A stretch of DNA of 64,000 nucleotides from NCBI GenBank assembly GCA_020226215.1, contig CM035234.1, forward strand, positions 48,425,275-48,489,274, read 5' to 3'. The DNA comes from Sindora glabra. Taxonomy: Eukaryota > Streptophyta > Magnoliopsida > Fabales > Fabaceae. Positions 1 through 12,039 of this stretch are shown piece after piece. The notes beneath the pieces were generated by a model. The model had not been told where the DNA came from. It did not search any database and saw only the letters and a program-made list of their open reading frames with translations. Each line of letters begins with the position of its first letter. Within the stretch, counting starts at the first letter, position 1. The position numbers and the translations under genes are program-made.

Positions 1-575
1 TAATCAAAACTTACACAATAAGGACGGAAAAGAAATGGATTGTAGATTTTGCCTAGCAGGGTACAAATTTGGTATCAATTTTTACCCTATAAGGCAAGGT
101 GTGGGGTAAATTTTTGTCCTAGAGTAATTATGTAGGGCAAGATAATATTGTTTTGCCTTGCCCTACAATGCCTCAAAATAATAAATTATTTTTTATTTTT
201 AATGTTGTACTTGAAAATTATGTTATCATAAACTCATTGTAGTAATTTTATAATTAAAAAATATTTATCTTAATTATTTTTTAACTAATATTTATCTTAA
301 TTATTTTCTTTTAAACTTAAGATTAATTGAATAAATTATATGTGATTTTAGATCAATATTATTACATTACATTGAATATTAAATGTTAATTATGTGTATA
401 TTTAAACTTTATAAATTTTAATTTTTTAATTTTTTAATTTTTAATTTTTATTTTATTTTTAGATTTTCTAGTAAATTATCGATGCCCCGTGAATCATAGG
501 GATAGGGCATCAACTTGCCTTGCAATCAAGTGGGGGCGAGGATGGGGCAGAGCTTTGCAGCTGCGAGGTAGGGAA
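1..575. other. Non-coding flank left of Copia-1
   Basis: No gene is seen. The stretch is AT-rich apart from G/C-richer patches at about 60-180 and 481-575 with repeated GGGGCA/TGCCC words. Because Copia-1 is flanked by GTATA on both sides, this DNA was once continuous with the sequence that resumes at 20288. Confidence 0.5.
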
Positions 576-580
576 GTATA
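576..580. repeat. Target site duplication GTATA (left), Copia-1
   Basis: The five bases before the left LTR are identical to the five bases after the right LTR (20283-20287). This is the 5-bp staggered-cut duplication expected of a copia integrase. Confidence 0.9.
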
Positions 581-1031
581 TGTTAAAATTTTAGGATTCA
601 CAAAAATAATTTAATATTTATGCAACCATAAATCCATAAAGAGGAGTACAATAATTGCACAAATAAAATAAAGAGTTTTCGAATTACTTGACCCTCCTAC
701 TGCATGCATGATGTCTGATTGTGAGATTAGTTGAATCACTGCCCATTTGTTCTCAGGTGAGTCTCAGAGAGAATATTGGAAATTACAAACTGCAATGTGA
801 TGGGAGATTGCAGCTCACCTTATAGGGAGATGAGTAGGGATCCTAACCCTAATTAAAACTTAACTAGAATTAATTAGCCTATCATAATTAATATAAAATA
901 GGGTATATGCACACACTTTAGAGTTTTAATATAACACAAAGTCTAGGCATTATTATTATATTAATGATATTGAATTTATATTTAATTCAAATATATATTA
1001 AAATGTGTTAGTCCACAAAATTTATTTTATA
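581..1031 (-). repeat. Copia-1 3' LTR
   Basis: It aligns over 451 bp with 19832-20282. On the plus strand it starts TGTTAAAATTTTAGGATTC. It ends ...TTTATTTTATA, where the other copy ends ...TTTATTTTACA, so the terminal CA has mutated to TA here. Most differences between the copies are transitions. Confidence 0.95.
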
Positions 1032-1048
1032 ATCTCCCACTTGGACAA
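1032..1048 (-). other. Copia-1 polypurine tract
   Basis: Read on the minus strand, the bases next to the 3' LTR are purine-rich (CCAAGTGGGAGATT). This is the usual copia plus-strand primer, ending directly at the LTR. Confidence 0.75.
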
Positions 1049-1529
1049 TCACATTTTAATACATAATTTTGAATTACAATATGTGGCCATAATTAAATAA
1101 TGTCATTAATACAATTCATACCATTACAATCATTAGTCAAATATGAGATTTCATTAAATGCATACCTGATCATCCGATAGGGTTGAAAAGATATAAATAT
1201 ATGAAATACCCATTCCAAAAAATCAAACAATATAAAATGTGTGCATAATCAATATATACAAAATGATCTGTGCATCCACCCAAGATGTTTTACAATAGTT
1301 TAAGATTGGGTCTTAATGTCTCCTTATATTGCCGTAATATGATAAGTGCACTTTTCAGTAAGATGACAATATTATAAAATCTCGAGATCAACACAATTTT
1401 AGTTTCAAAATACACAAATACTCCCATTAACCTAAAATATCAAAAGATTCAATAAGGCCCATATCCAATACATGTCTTTTAAATATTCCTATAGCTAGGC
1501 TTTTAGTTAATGGGTTTGCAAGCATACAA

Positions 1530-3566
1530 TTTATCGAAATATGCTAAATATGAGTAAGATGCTCACTATCTTCTCTCTCATAAATTCATATTTCACATCA
1601 AAGTGTTTTGTACGAGCAAAACTTTTATTGTTTTAAGAGAAGCTAACAGTAGCAGTATTATCGCAATAAATGGTTAAGGGTTTTGAAATGCTTTCAACTA
1701 AGCAAAATTTAGAGATAAAATTCCTTAACCATATAGTCTCTTCGTAACAAGCGACATACTCTGCTTCCATAGTGGAGGTTGCTATTAAAGATTGTTTGAC
1801 ACTTTTCCATGATATAGCTCCTCCTGCTGGCATAAAGATATATCCAGATGTTAATTTTTTGTCATCTGGACAACTAGCAAAGTCAAAGTTTGAATAACCT
1901 GTACAAATCATATAACTAGACCTTCTATAAGTTAACATATAATTCTTTATACCCTGTAGGTACCTTATGACTTTCTTGGCTACTATCCAGTGTCTTTGAC
2001 TAGGATTACTTAGGTACATCCTAAGCACATTAATTGCAAAAGCAATATTTGGGCGTGTACATACCTGGGCATACATCAGGCTACCAACAACGGAAGTATA
2101 TAGGACCATACTCATTTTAGATTTCTCATCATCATTTTGAGGACACTGGGTTTTAGAAAACATTTCACCCTTTTGAATAAGCGTAGCACTATATGAGCAT
2201 GAAGCCATGTTAAATCTTTTAAGCACTTTATCTATATATGCCTTTTGAGACAAACCAAGCAAACCCCGAGATCTATCATGATGGATCTCTATGCCAAGTA
2301 TAAAAGATGCATTTCCAAGATCCTTCATATTAAAATTCTGTGACAGTGCTAATTTTATCTTGTTCAAAAGATTTATATCATTACTCGCAAGGAGAGTGTC
2401 ATCAACATACAATACAAGGATCATAAAATTGCCCGCACTCATCATATAATAGATGCACTAATTCACTGCATTCTCCTTAAATCTAAGAGAGGACACAATC
2501 TTATGAAATTTGAGATACCATTGCTTGGATGCTTGTTTCAGGCCATATATCGACTTATTCAACTTGCACACTAAGTGCTCTTTTTCATTCTCTTGAAAAC
2601 CATCTAGTTGTTTCATATAAATTGTCGCCGACAGGTTACCATTAAGGAAGGCAATCTTCACATCCATTTTGGTTGAGATTAGTGAGAAGGTCTCCTTATA
2701 ATCAATTCTTTCCTTCTATGTGTAACCTTTAGCTACTAGTTTGGCCTTGTATCTTTCAATTTCACATTTAGCAGTCCGTTTAGTTTTAAAAATCCACTTG
2801 CACACAACTGGTTTACACCCTTTAGGTAGTTCAACCAAATCCCATACATTATTCTTGTTCATTGAATTTATTTCATCCTCCATGGCATGAATCCATTCGA
2901 AGGAATTAGAACTTGAAACAGCTTCTAAAAAGCTAATAGGATCAAAATTGTCATTCACATCAATCTTATGTTCTTGCAAATTAACGATGTAATCATTTGA
3001 AATTGCTTGACGCTGAGTTCTTTGTGACCTTCTCAAGGGAACTTCCTCAATTTCTTTATTTAGTTCATTCACTAGTTAGATCGGTTCAATTATGGGTTGG
3101 ATTGGATCAAATTATGATTCTATGTGAGATAATTCTTCAGAAGGCACTATTAGATGGAACGACACTTTGCTTATCAAGTGTTTAGGAGACATTGCTTTGT
3201 TCTTCTCCTAAGGAGATCTGAAGTGATTTTCTCCCATTATCTAACTCATTCTCGAAGTAAACAGCATGATCAGATTCAACAACTCTCGATGAATGAGATG
3301 GGCAATAAAATCTACTTCCTATTGAATCAATGCAATAGCCAATGAAATACCTACCAATTATTCTTGCTTCAAGCTTCTTAGTATATGGGTTATAAAGTCT
3401 AACTTCAACTTTGCATCCTCAAACATAAAAATTTTTCATGTTAGGTTTCTAACCATACATTAGCTCATATGGGGTCTTTGGTACAGATTTGCTTGGAACT
3501 TGATTCAACACATACATAGTTGTTCTCAAAGCATCATCCCATGAAAATTCTGGTAAACTGGAATGA
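1530..3566 (-). pseudogene. Copia-1 pol, 3' part: integrase C-terminus, RT, RNase H
   Basis: Read from 3566 leftwards. First comes the end of the integrase core (SSLPEF...VPSKSVPKTPYEL), then the integrase C-terminal region near 3300-3420. RT follows (KAKLVAKGYT; MDVKIAFLNGNL; YGLKQASKQWY; catalytic LYVDD near 2400-2415), then RNase H (SLIATSTMEAEYVA; YCDNTATVSFS near 1633). Compared with typical copia RT, about 20-25 residues are missing between KGYT and MDVK (around 2670-2700). Stops and frameshifts split it into at least three open pieces: 1633-2445, 2458-2667 and 2716-3072. It is joined to its upstream half at 16585 across the Athila insertion. Confidence in family is very high. Confidence 0.93.
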
Positions 3567-3571
3567 GTCAT
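3567..3571. repeat. Target site duplication GTCAT (left), Athila
   Basis: These five bases are identical to 16580-16584. Removing 3572-16584 rejoins the copia integrase reading frame. Confidence 0.93.
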
Positions 3572-5054
3572 TGATAATGCATAATTGTGCTTAAATTTTA
3601 TGTGTTTCATCATTGATTTACTTAGTATCTTGTGCAAAAATTAATTAAAAAGGATACTTAGATGCTCGATATTTTGTTTTCAGGTTTTGGAGTAACACAT
3701 ATGAGCATTAGAAAAGGATTCAGAGTCAAAACTATGCGAATTGTGGAGAATCAAAGCAAAATTGCTCACTTGGCAAAGAACACGGGGTATGGGAACCCCA
3801 TGTGGAGGGCCGTGTATCTTTCTGGATTGCTTCGAAGCTTCACTGAGCTGCTCAGAGAAGAACACGGGGGTAAACACGGGCCGTGTCATTCCCCGTGTAC
3901 CATACTGCCCTTCACTTTTAAGGTAAACACGAGGAGTGTCACACCCCGTGTATCATGCTGACCAGCCTTCGCAGAAGAACACGGGGTACAACATGGGCCG
4001 TGTCATACCTTGTGTACAATACTGCTTGACACTTCGTAAGTAAACACGGGGATTGTTGCACCCCGTGTATCATGCTACTCAACTTTCACAAAGAAACATG
4101 GGGTAGAACACAGGTCGTGTCATATCCCGTGTACACTACCCATATAAGTTTTGTGCAAAAAATTAGAAGGGGAAGAGGAGAAACCAAAAAATTAAAAGAG
4201 GAGCTATTGGGAGAAACTCTAGGAGAGACCTATACTCACCAAGGGCAACTTCTAACGTGGATTCAAGCAAAGGATTAAAGATTCAAGTAAGGAATTTATA
4301 GAGCTTCATGATTTGTTTGAATTCCTTCTCTGTTTTCTGGTTTTCTTCTAGTTTTGTAATGTCTTCACACTAAACCCTTGTGCTCAGTTGGGGTGAACTT
4401 GTTTATGAATTTATGGAATTGATTTTTATATAATCTAACTTGATTTACTGTTGATTTATGATTTGATTATGCTATTTTGTACTTGAACAAACCAATACTT
4501 CCAGAATATTGGATTTGTGTTAAAGATTAGTTGATTCTAGGTTGAAATGACCAATTAATTAATCGGACCTTGCATGATCATTGGGAATATCAATTAGACT
4601 TAGGAATTAAGCTAATTGGATTCTTTTGCACAGGATGAAATGTCTGAAAATGGATTCTAAAGCAATGTTAATGCAACCTAGATGAGTGATTACTAGAGAA
4701 ATTCTGGGCACTTAATCTTTTGGTTAGTAGCTAGTAGCTTTGCAATGAGGTATAACTTATTTTTAGTAATCCAGCAATCTAAATTAACAGTAAACCAAGT
4801 TAGAGGATTATCTTCATTCCATAATGAAATGTACAAGGAAACCTTAAGCTGAGTACGCTTTCATTTCATTGAATTAAACCTTTTTTGATAACTAAGCTTT
4901 ATTTTTTACATTTTATCCTTAATTCACATTATCAATCGATACGCCTAGATAATTTTTCTTGAAATTTAGTTAGTATTCAACGTTCAATCCCTGTGGAGAC
5001 GATATCTTTTATACTATAACTCGATTTAACCTGTGCACTTATGGGATCACGTCA
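3572..5054 (+). repeat. Athila 5' LTR
   Basis: It starts TGATAATGCATAATTGTGC and ends ...GGATCACGTCA, and aligns end to end with 15096-16579. It contains the CACGGG dyad array (3779-4134) followed at once by a TATA-like CATATAAG (4141-4148), the likely core promoter. The short frames within it are not real genes. Confidence 0.95.
3779..4134. repeat. CACGGG/CCCGTG dyad repeat array in the 5' LTR
   Basis: This is a run of imperfect palindromes, each of the form AACACGGGG...CCCCGTGTA, some with an inner ACACGGGCCGTGT. Two alternating dyad types recur with a combined period of about 115 bp (starts near 3867, 3979 and 4093 for one type; 3925 and 4042 for the other). The array stops a few bases before the TATA-like box. 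Several CACGGG words are decayed to CATGGG or CACAGG. Confidence 0.85.
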
Positions 5055-5060
5055 AGTTTT

Positions 5061-5080
5061 TGGTGCCATTGCTGGGGATT
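5061..5080 (+). other. Athila primer-binding site (tRNA-Asp type)
   Basis: TGGTGCCATTGCTGGGGATT begins six bases after the LTR. It matches the complement of the plant tRNA-Asp 3' end as I recall it (TGGCGCCGTTGCCGGGGAT), with changes that are transitions at former CpG or C positions. Athila elements typically use tRNA-Asp. Confidence 0.8.
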
Positions 5081-5250
5081 GCAACTGGTTGATATTAACA
5101 GAAAGTTTTGAGTGAATTAGACTAGGCAATTCATTTTCTTTTAGTTCTTAATTCATCTTGTTCTAATTTTCTTATTTTTATATATAGTATTTCTTTCTTA
5201 CTTTGTTCTGTTCGAGTATTACCTATTCATTTTGCAGAAAAATCTTGTAT

Positions 5251-6950
5251 ATGCGAAGGAGAAGTCTTGAAGGAATTCTTGACTTAGACCCAGAGATTGA
5301 AAGAACTCTGCTTAGGAGAAGGAGAGAGTAAAAATCAGTACATATCCAAGAAGTAATTGACATTGAACCAGTGATTGATGATATGGATAACAGATCTCTT
5401 AGAAAATTTGCAGCACCTGATGCCACTGGGCTTCAATCTAGTATAAGAAGGCTTGCTGTTGAGGCTAATAACTTCGAATTGAAGCCAACTCTTTTGTCTA
5501 TGGTGCAGCAAAACCAGTTTGGTGGACTACCAATGGAGGATCCTAACCTTCAAATTCAGATTTTCTTGGAATATTGTGATACAATCAAGATCAATGGTGT
5601 AGCAGCGGATGCTATCAAGCTTAGACTCTTCTTATTCTCCTTGAGGGATAGAGCAAGGGCTTAGTTGTACTCTTTACCAGCAGGGTCTATCACTACATGG
5701 GAAGAGCTACTGAGGGCTTTTCTATCACGATATTTCCCTCCAAGCAAGACTACTCAATTAAGGAATGAAATTACCACATTTTCTCAGAGAGAAGGGGAAT
5801 CTCTATTTGATGCTTGGGATAGATACAAGGAACTGTTGAGGCTGTGCCCACATCATGGGTTAGAGAAATGGCTAGTTCTTTATACTTTCTACAATGGTTT
5901 GAACTATAATACTAAGCTTACTGTGGATGCTGCTGCTGGAGGTGCTTTGATGAACAAAAGGTTGGATGAAGCATATGAATTGATTGAGGATATGACTTTG
6001 AACCATTACCAATGGTCGAATGAGAGGGGACCTTCAAGGAAAGCTCCAGGTAAGTATGAATTGGATGCTTTTAATAATTTGTCAGCTAAGGTAGATGCAC
6101 TAGGAAGTCTAGGTAGCAAAATAGATGCACTTATGGCTAAGTTTGATAAATTTCAAGTTAATAGTGTAAATGCAACAGGTGCTACTGACCTTCCTTGTGA
6201 GATTTGTGGTATGACAAGTCATATGGCAACTGAGTGTCCATTGAGGCAGGATTTCACTGAGCAAGTGAACTATGTGCATAACAATGGGTTTGGACAGAAA
6301 AATTCAAATGAACCATTTGGAAACACCTACAATCCATTATGGAGGAACCACCCAAAATTTTCCTACAAGCCCACCCAGCCATACAACACTCAAAACACTA
6401 ATAATAGACCACCACCACCTGGTTTTCAAAACCAAAGACCCTATAACCCACCAGCTCAACCCTCTTCCACTGCTAAATTAGAAGGTCTCTTGGAGAAATT
6501 TCTCATTTCCCAAGAGAAAACTAATGAAAAGTTTAGGCAGCATGGTAGAGCCATGGAGGATTCCATTAGGCAACTGTCCTCCAAAGTGGATTCATTGGCT
6601 ACACATGGAAAGATGTTGGAAACCTAAATAGCTCAACAAGCTTCTGCTTCTTCTTCTAGAACTTTTGGTTAACTCCCTGCTCAACCTGAATCAAATCCTA
6701 GGGAGCATTGTAAGGCAATAACTCTTAGGAGTGGAAGGCTATTGAAGGATCTAAATGCCACTCAAGAAGGTGAAGAAGAGATAAGTGTGGGGGAAGAGCA
6801 GAAAGAAGGCAAAAAGGCCTCAATTCCTAATGATGCTAAAGTGAAAGAAGGGGAATTACCTGAAAAGTCAAAATATGTCCCTCCAAAACCATACAAACCG
6901 CCTATCCCTTATCCTTAAAGACTAGTAAAGGCTAAACTTGATAAGCAGTT
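5251..6950 (+). pseudogene. Athila gag polyprotein region
   Basis: One reading frame runs from the ATG at 5251 (MRRRSLEGILDLD) with in-frame stops at 5329 (TAA), 5662 (TAG replacing an expected Trp in ARAW), 6625 (TAA) and further stops near 6670 and 6916. The retrotransposon gag domain (WEELLRAFLSRYFPPSKT; LFDAWDRYKELLRLCPHHG) is at about 5690-5850. A CCHC zinc knuckle, C-x2-C-x4-H-x4-C, is at 6196-6237. The tail is proline- and asparagine-rich, then acidic. The frame continues without a shift into the protease, as in Athila gag-pol. Gag would package element RNA into virus-like particles; this copy cannot make a full-length product. Confidence 0.9.
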
Positions 6951-7500
6951 TGGAAAGTTCTTGGAAGTATTGAAGAAGCTGTATATCAATATCCCCTTCA
7001 CTGATGCTCTTTCACAAATGCCGTCATATGCAAAGTTTTTGAAGGACATTCTCTCAAACAAAAGGAAGCTAGAGGAGCATGAGACTGTAGCTTTAACGGA
7101 GGAGTGTAGTGCCATCATCCAGAATAAACTACCTCCTAAGTTAAAGGACCCAGGCGACTTCTCCATTCCTTGTGTGATTGGAAATGTTCCTATTGACCGG
7201 GCATTGTGTGACTTGGGAGCAAGTGTGAGTCTTATGCTACTGTCGGTTGCAAGGAGACTAAATATGGAAGATATGAAACCCACCACAGTTTCACTTCAAC
7301 TAGCTGACCATTCAGTGAAATACCCAATAGGTATACTTGAGGATATACCTATCAAGGTTGGTAAGTTCTTCATCCCTGTTGATTTTGTTGTGCTTGAAAT
7401 GGAAGAGGATTCACAAATCCTTATCATTTTGGGTAGACCCTTTTTAGCCACTGCGGGTGTTTTGATTGATGTAAAAAATGGAAGACTTTCATTATATCTG
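6951..7500 (+). pseudogene. Athila aspartic protease region
   Basis: In the same frame as gag, the sequence keeps the retropepsin active-site motif DLGAS at 7210-7224 (ALCDLGASVSLM) and the downstream hydrophobic-Gly segment (ILGRPFLATAGVLIDV). It would cut the Gag-Pol polyprotein. Near 7497 a two-base (TA) insertion in TTATATCTG shifts the frame, so the protein runs off to a stop at 7528 and RT continues in another frame. Confidence 0.88.
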
Positions 7501-9330
7501 TTGGGGATGAAAAAGTTGAATTTAATTTGAATGAATCAATTAAATTTCCTGTTTGTGAAGATTTAATATGCAGGATTGATGTGGTAGACAAAGTTGTGAA
7601 AGAAACCCTTCTAATAGGGTGCCTTCAAGATCCACTTGAAGCATGTCTAGTCACAAATGGAGTGGTTGACAATGAGGAGACTGTTGCATATGCAGAGTTT
7701 TTGGAAGCAAGCCCACCACTGCCCCTCCCTGAAGCAATTGAATCATTGGAAGTGGAGTCTAACAATACCATCACTGAGGAAAACATACCACCTAAGGTAG
7801 AATTGAAACCTCTCCTATTTACCCTCAGGTATGAGTTTCTAGGATCCCACTCCACTTATCCTATGATAGTAAATGCAAATCTAACTGCTCTTGAAACAGA
7901 AAAATTACTTAGGCAGCTTAGATCTCATAGAAAAGCTTTGGGGTACATAATTTCTGATTTGAAAGGGATTAGTCCTTCAATATGCATGCATAGGATATTG
8001 ATAGAGGAAGATAGTAAGCCCTCCATTGAACATCAGAGAAGGTTGAACCCAAATATGAAAGAAGTTATAAAAAAGGATATAGTAAAGTTACTAGATGCTG
8101 GGGTAATTTACCCAATTTCAGATAGTCAGTGGGTTAGCCCGATACATGTTGTTCCAAAGAAAGGGAGGTTAACTGTGGTAAAAAATGAAAAAAATGAGCT
8201 GATTCCCACTAGGACTGTCATGGGTTGGAGGATGTGTATAGATTATAGGAAACTGAATAAGGCAACCCGGAAAGACCATTTCCCTCTCCCCTTCATTGAT
8301 CAAACTTTGGAAAGGTTAGCTAAGCATTCACATTTCTGTTATTTGGATGGTTATTCTGGTTTCTTCCAAATTCCTATACATCCAAATGATCAGGAAAAGA
8401 CCACTTTTACATGTCCTTATGGCACTTTTGCATAAAGAAGGATGCCTTTTGGTTTTTGTAATGCTCCTGTTACATTTCAGCGTTGTATGATGGCTATTTT
8501 CTCTGATTTTATTGAAAACATCATGGAAGTTTTTATGGATGATTTTTCTATATATGGGACTTCCTTTGATAACTGTTTGACTAATTTATCTCAAGTGTTG
8601 CAGAGATGTGAAGAGGTAAATTTAGTCCTCAACTGGGAGAAATGCCATTTTATGGTAAGAGAAGGGATTATCCTTAGCCATCAAGTATCTGAGCATGGTA
8701 TTGAGGTAGACAAAGTTAAAGTGGACATTATAGAGATATTGCCTCCCCCAACTTCTGTAAAGGGAGTGAGGAGTTTTCTAGGACACGCCAGTTTCTACTG
8801 ACGCTTCATCAAGGATTTCTCTAAAATTGCCAAACCTTTAACTAACCTGCTTGCTAAAGATGTTGCTTTTGATTTTAATCAAGATTATTTGGATGCATTT
8901 TGCAGGTTAAAGAAAGCCTTGATTTCCACCCCAATCATGTAAGCACCAGATTGAAACCTACCATTTGAGGTGATATGCGATGCTAGCGACTATGCAATAG
9001 GAGCGGTACTTGGACAAAGGAAGGATAGGAAAGTTCATGCCATATACTATGCTAGCAAGACTTTGGATGAGGCTCAACTAAACTATGCCACAATTGAAAA
9101 GGAACTTCTTGCGGTAGTTTATGCAATTGACAAGTTTCGATCCTATTTGGTGGATTCCAAAGTGATAGTCTTTACGAATCATGCAGCAATCTGATACCTC
9201 TTAAGCAAAAAGGAAGCTAAACCTCATTAATCAGATGGATTCTTTTATTACAAGAATTCGATCTAGAAATTCGAGATAAGAAGGGTACGGAGAATGTTGT
9301 GGTTGATCACCTCTCAAGGTTGAAGTAAGA
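7500..9330 (+). pseudogene. Athila reverse transcriptase and RNase H region
   Basis: RT motifs in order are: WVSPIHVVPKKG; CIDYRKLNKATRKDHFPLPF; GYSGFFQIPIHPNDQEKTTF; MPFGFCNAPVTFQRCM; and the catalytic box FMDDF at 8532-8546. RNase H follows (VICDASDYAIGAVLGQ near 8970; YATIEKELLAVVYAI near 9090; DHLSRL near 9310). Stops at 8433 (TAA for an expected Tyr), 8799 (TGA for Arg), about 8938 and 8953 (TAA for Gln, TGA for Trp) and 9193 (TGA for Arg) break it. A one-base loss lies near 9228. Enzymatically dead, but the family call is secure. Confidence 0.92.
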
Positions 9331-10681
9331 GTTAGGAGATGAGGAAGATAAAGAGATGCCAATCAATGATTCCCTTTTAGATGACTATCTGTTGGCTGTC
9401 TCTTCTTCAACCATCCCATGGTTTGCAGATTATGTGAATTACATCATGAGTGGTGTTTTGCCTCCGGATGCAGGGTATCAACAGAAAAAGAAGTTTTTAG
9501 TAGAGGTGAAACACTACTTTTAGGATGAACTTCTTCTCTATAGAAGATGTGCTGATGGCCTATTTAGAAGGTGTGTGCCTGAGGAAGAAATTGCAAGCAT
9601 TCTGTTCCATTGTCACTCCTTTCCATATGGAGGACACTTTGGCGCTTCAAGAACAGCTGCGAAGATTACCCAGGCGGGTTTTTATTGGCCCACTCTATTC
9701 AAGGATGTTCACCATTATATCACTTCTTGTGACCAGTGTCAAAGAGTTGGTAATATATCAAAAATACGTGAGATGCCTTTGAATAACATTCTAGAAGTTG
9801 AAATATTCGATGTCTGGGGAATTGATTTCATGGGACCATTCCCACCTTCTTCCAGCAATAAATATATACTTGTGGCGGTTGACTATGTTTCCAAATGGGT
9901 AAAAGCAATTGCCACTCGAACTTGTGATGCAAAAGTTGTGGTTCGATTTTTCAAGAAGGTGTTGTTTCCTAGGTTTGAGATACCTAGAGCTGTCATCAGT
10001 GATGGAGGGTCTCATTTCATTGCCCATCAATTCCAATCACTCTTGAAAGGGTATGGAGTAACCCATAAGATCTCTACTCTATATCACCCTCAAACCAGTG
10101 GGCAAGTGGAGCTTTCCAATAGAGAAATCAAGTGCATATTGGAGAAGACTGTGTCTAGATCAAGGAGGAATTGGGCACTCAAGTTAGATGATGCCTTATG
10201 GGCCTACAGAACTGCTTTCAAGACTCCCATTGGAATGGCACCATTTAGACTCATTTATGGGAAGCATTGTCATCTACCAGTAGAGGTTGAACACAAGGCA
10301 TATTGGGCAATCAAGTTGCTCAACTTCAATTTGCAATCTGCTGGGGAGAAGAGAAAGCTTCATCTCCTTGAACTTGAAGAACTGAGGAATGAAGCCTACG
10401 ACAATGCCAAGATATATAAAGAAAGAACAAAGGCTTGGCATGACAAGCGCATCCTCAGACGGGAATTCCATGAAGGAGATCTAGTGTTGCTGTTCAGTTC
10501 CAAATTTAAACTCTTCCCAGGAAAGCTCAAGACAAGGTGGACTGGACCATTTCTTGTGAGGAAGGTGTATCCGTTTGGAGCCGTGGAAATTTGGAGTGAA
10601 AGCACCGGTAATTTCAAAGTTAATGGCCAGAGATTGAAGCATTATGTTGCCGGGCCACCAATAATGGCAGCTCTAGACTGA
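9331..10681 (+). pseudogene. Athila integrase region
   Basis: An HHCC zinc finger (H-C-H-SFPYGGH ... CDQCQ) lies at about 9605-9740. The DDE core follows: D in GIDFMGPF (about 9820), D in VISDGGSHF (about 10000) and E in SGQVELSNREIK (about 10110). The C-terminal part has RRNWALKLDDALWAYRTAFK, TPIGMAPFRLIYGK and a GPF-type module (RWTGPFLVRKVYPFGAVEI). From 9572 to the stop at 10679-10681 the frame is open for about 370 codons, the longest intact stretch in the window. A TAG near 9521 (for Trp) interrupts the linker to RNase H. Confidence 0.92.
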
Positions 10682-10721
10682 TAAAAAGAGGGGTCGAGCT
10701 TATGACTTTAAACAAGTACTT

Positions 10722-10739
10722 CTTGGGAGGTAACCCAAG
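10722..10739 (+). other. Short hairpin after the pol stop
   Basis: CTTGGG-AGGTAA-CCCAAG is a perfect 6-bp stem with a 6-base loop, 40 bases after the pol stop. From memory, a similar TTGGGAGGCAACCCAA block follows pol in many plant Athila/Tat elements. Its function is unknown. Confidence 0.6.
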
Positions 10740-10947
10740 CTTATTTTTCTATTTTCTTGCTTTTAAATCTTAGTTTTCTCCTTTTTAATCTGAGTTTTTG
10801 AGTAGTTTGAGGCGTATAAGTCATGAGTTGTTAATTTAGGATGTTCATTTTTGCACTTGGTCTCTATCTCTAGGGTAAATTAGGCATGTATGCATGTTTG
10901 TTGTTCATTTTCTTGCACAGAAGGCTCAAAATGCAGTCTAGTGAGAT

Positions 10948-11402
10948 ACACGGTGTACAACACGGGCCGTGTTATGCCCCGTGTTACTCACTGTCTAGCC
11001 AGTATAAAAGGACTTGTGATTTTCATCACATTCCAGTGAGAAACACGGTGTTGAACACGGGGAGTGTCATACCCTATGTTCCTCATTGACTGGTTAGCAT
11101 AAAAGCTTTGTGATTTTCATGGAATTCCAGAGAGATATAAGGTGTTGAACACGGGTAGTGTCCTACCCCGTGTACCTCATTGGCTGAACCAATGAGAAAG
11201 GATTTTTGAACATGAGCCTTCCAGAGAGAAACACGGGATACAACACGGGTCGTGTTTAACCCCGTGTACTATTGCGAAGACTGTTAGTATCTTTCAGAGA
11301 GAAACATGGGGTATGTCAGACCTTGTGTAAGTTTGCGAATCCTAGAACACTCATCTGCAGAGAAACATGGGGTACCACACGTGCCGTGTTTGACCCCGTG
11401 TT
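10948..11402. repeat. Internal CACGGG/CCCGTG dyad repeat array
   Basis: About six degenerate units, starting near 10948, 11041, 11132, 11231, 11303 and 11364. Most hold an ACACGGG...CCCCGTGT dyad, and several are preceded by CCAGAGAGAAACAC-like words. A TATA-like TATAAAAG (11003-11010) follows the first dyad and CATAAAAG follows the second (near 11099). The same dyad module occurs in both LTRs. Here it lies between pol and the third ORF. Confidence 0.85.
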
Positions 11403-12036
11403 CCTGGGCGGACGAGCTTTTAATGGCGAAAACCCCTGATTTTCCCTCATTTTTCCTCATTTTCTTCGTCTTCCTCCGTGCCTTAACCTTTCTATCATCA
11501 TTTTCGGCCATCATCTTGCCAAAATACACCGATTAAAGTGCTTTATTTGGCTGTTTGAAGTGATTTTGCTGCTTGATTTTCAATTTAATCGGTTGAAATT
11601 CAAGATTTGGATTCCTCTTGTGATCTAGCTAAGAACTTAGGGTTTTCTTCTGCAATTCACAAGGTAAGAGCATTTTCTTTGAAATCTTTGAAGTTATTTG
11701 CAATTGCTTATGTTTATTGAACTCCAATGCATGTTAGAATTTATAGGAATGTTCATGTCCTTTGAGGTTTGCTGATTGATTGATTGAATTTAAATATTTG
11801 ATTAATAGGACTTGAAATGTTTAATTGATTGGATTTAAATCCTTTGAAGTTTAGTGATTGATTGACTAATTGCCTGATTTATCTCATTGATATAACCACT
11901 TATCTGCATTGACCTTTGAATTGCATATCATTTGACATTGGATGATATTGAAAGTACTTACTGAACTTTTGCCTTTGGAATCTATTGATTGACAAACTCT
12001 CAACACTCTCTCTCACTTTGTCATTTTCTTTTGCAG
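11403..12036 (+). promoter_or_regulatory. Leader of third ORF with predicted 5'-UTR intron (11664-12036)
   Basis: A strong donor, AAG|GTAAGAG, lies at 11661-11670. A pyrimidine tract ending TCATTTTCTTTTGCAG|ATC lies at 12020-12039, and the ATG of the third ORF is three bases after the acceptor. The implied 373-bp intron is T-rich with many branch-like TGAT/TTGAT words. In element context this would give a spliced leader, either from an internal promoter in the CACGGG array or as a spliced subgenomic RNA. It is predicted from splice-site consensus only. Confidence 0.55.
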
Positions 12037-12039
12037 ATC

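Noticed and set aside
3662..4278. Open frames inside the Athila 5' LTR, with twins at 15187-15803 in the 3' LTR
   Set aside because: They are non-coding LTR sequence; the frames follow the CACGGG repeat and are not conserved between the LTRs as proteins.
10886..11536. Overlapping open frames on both strands in the internal CACGGG array
   Set aside because: They are by-products of the palindromic repeat, which opens frames on both strands.
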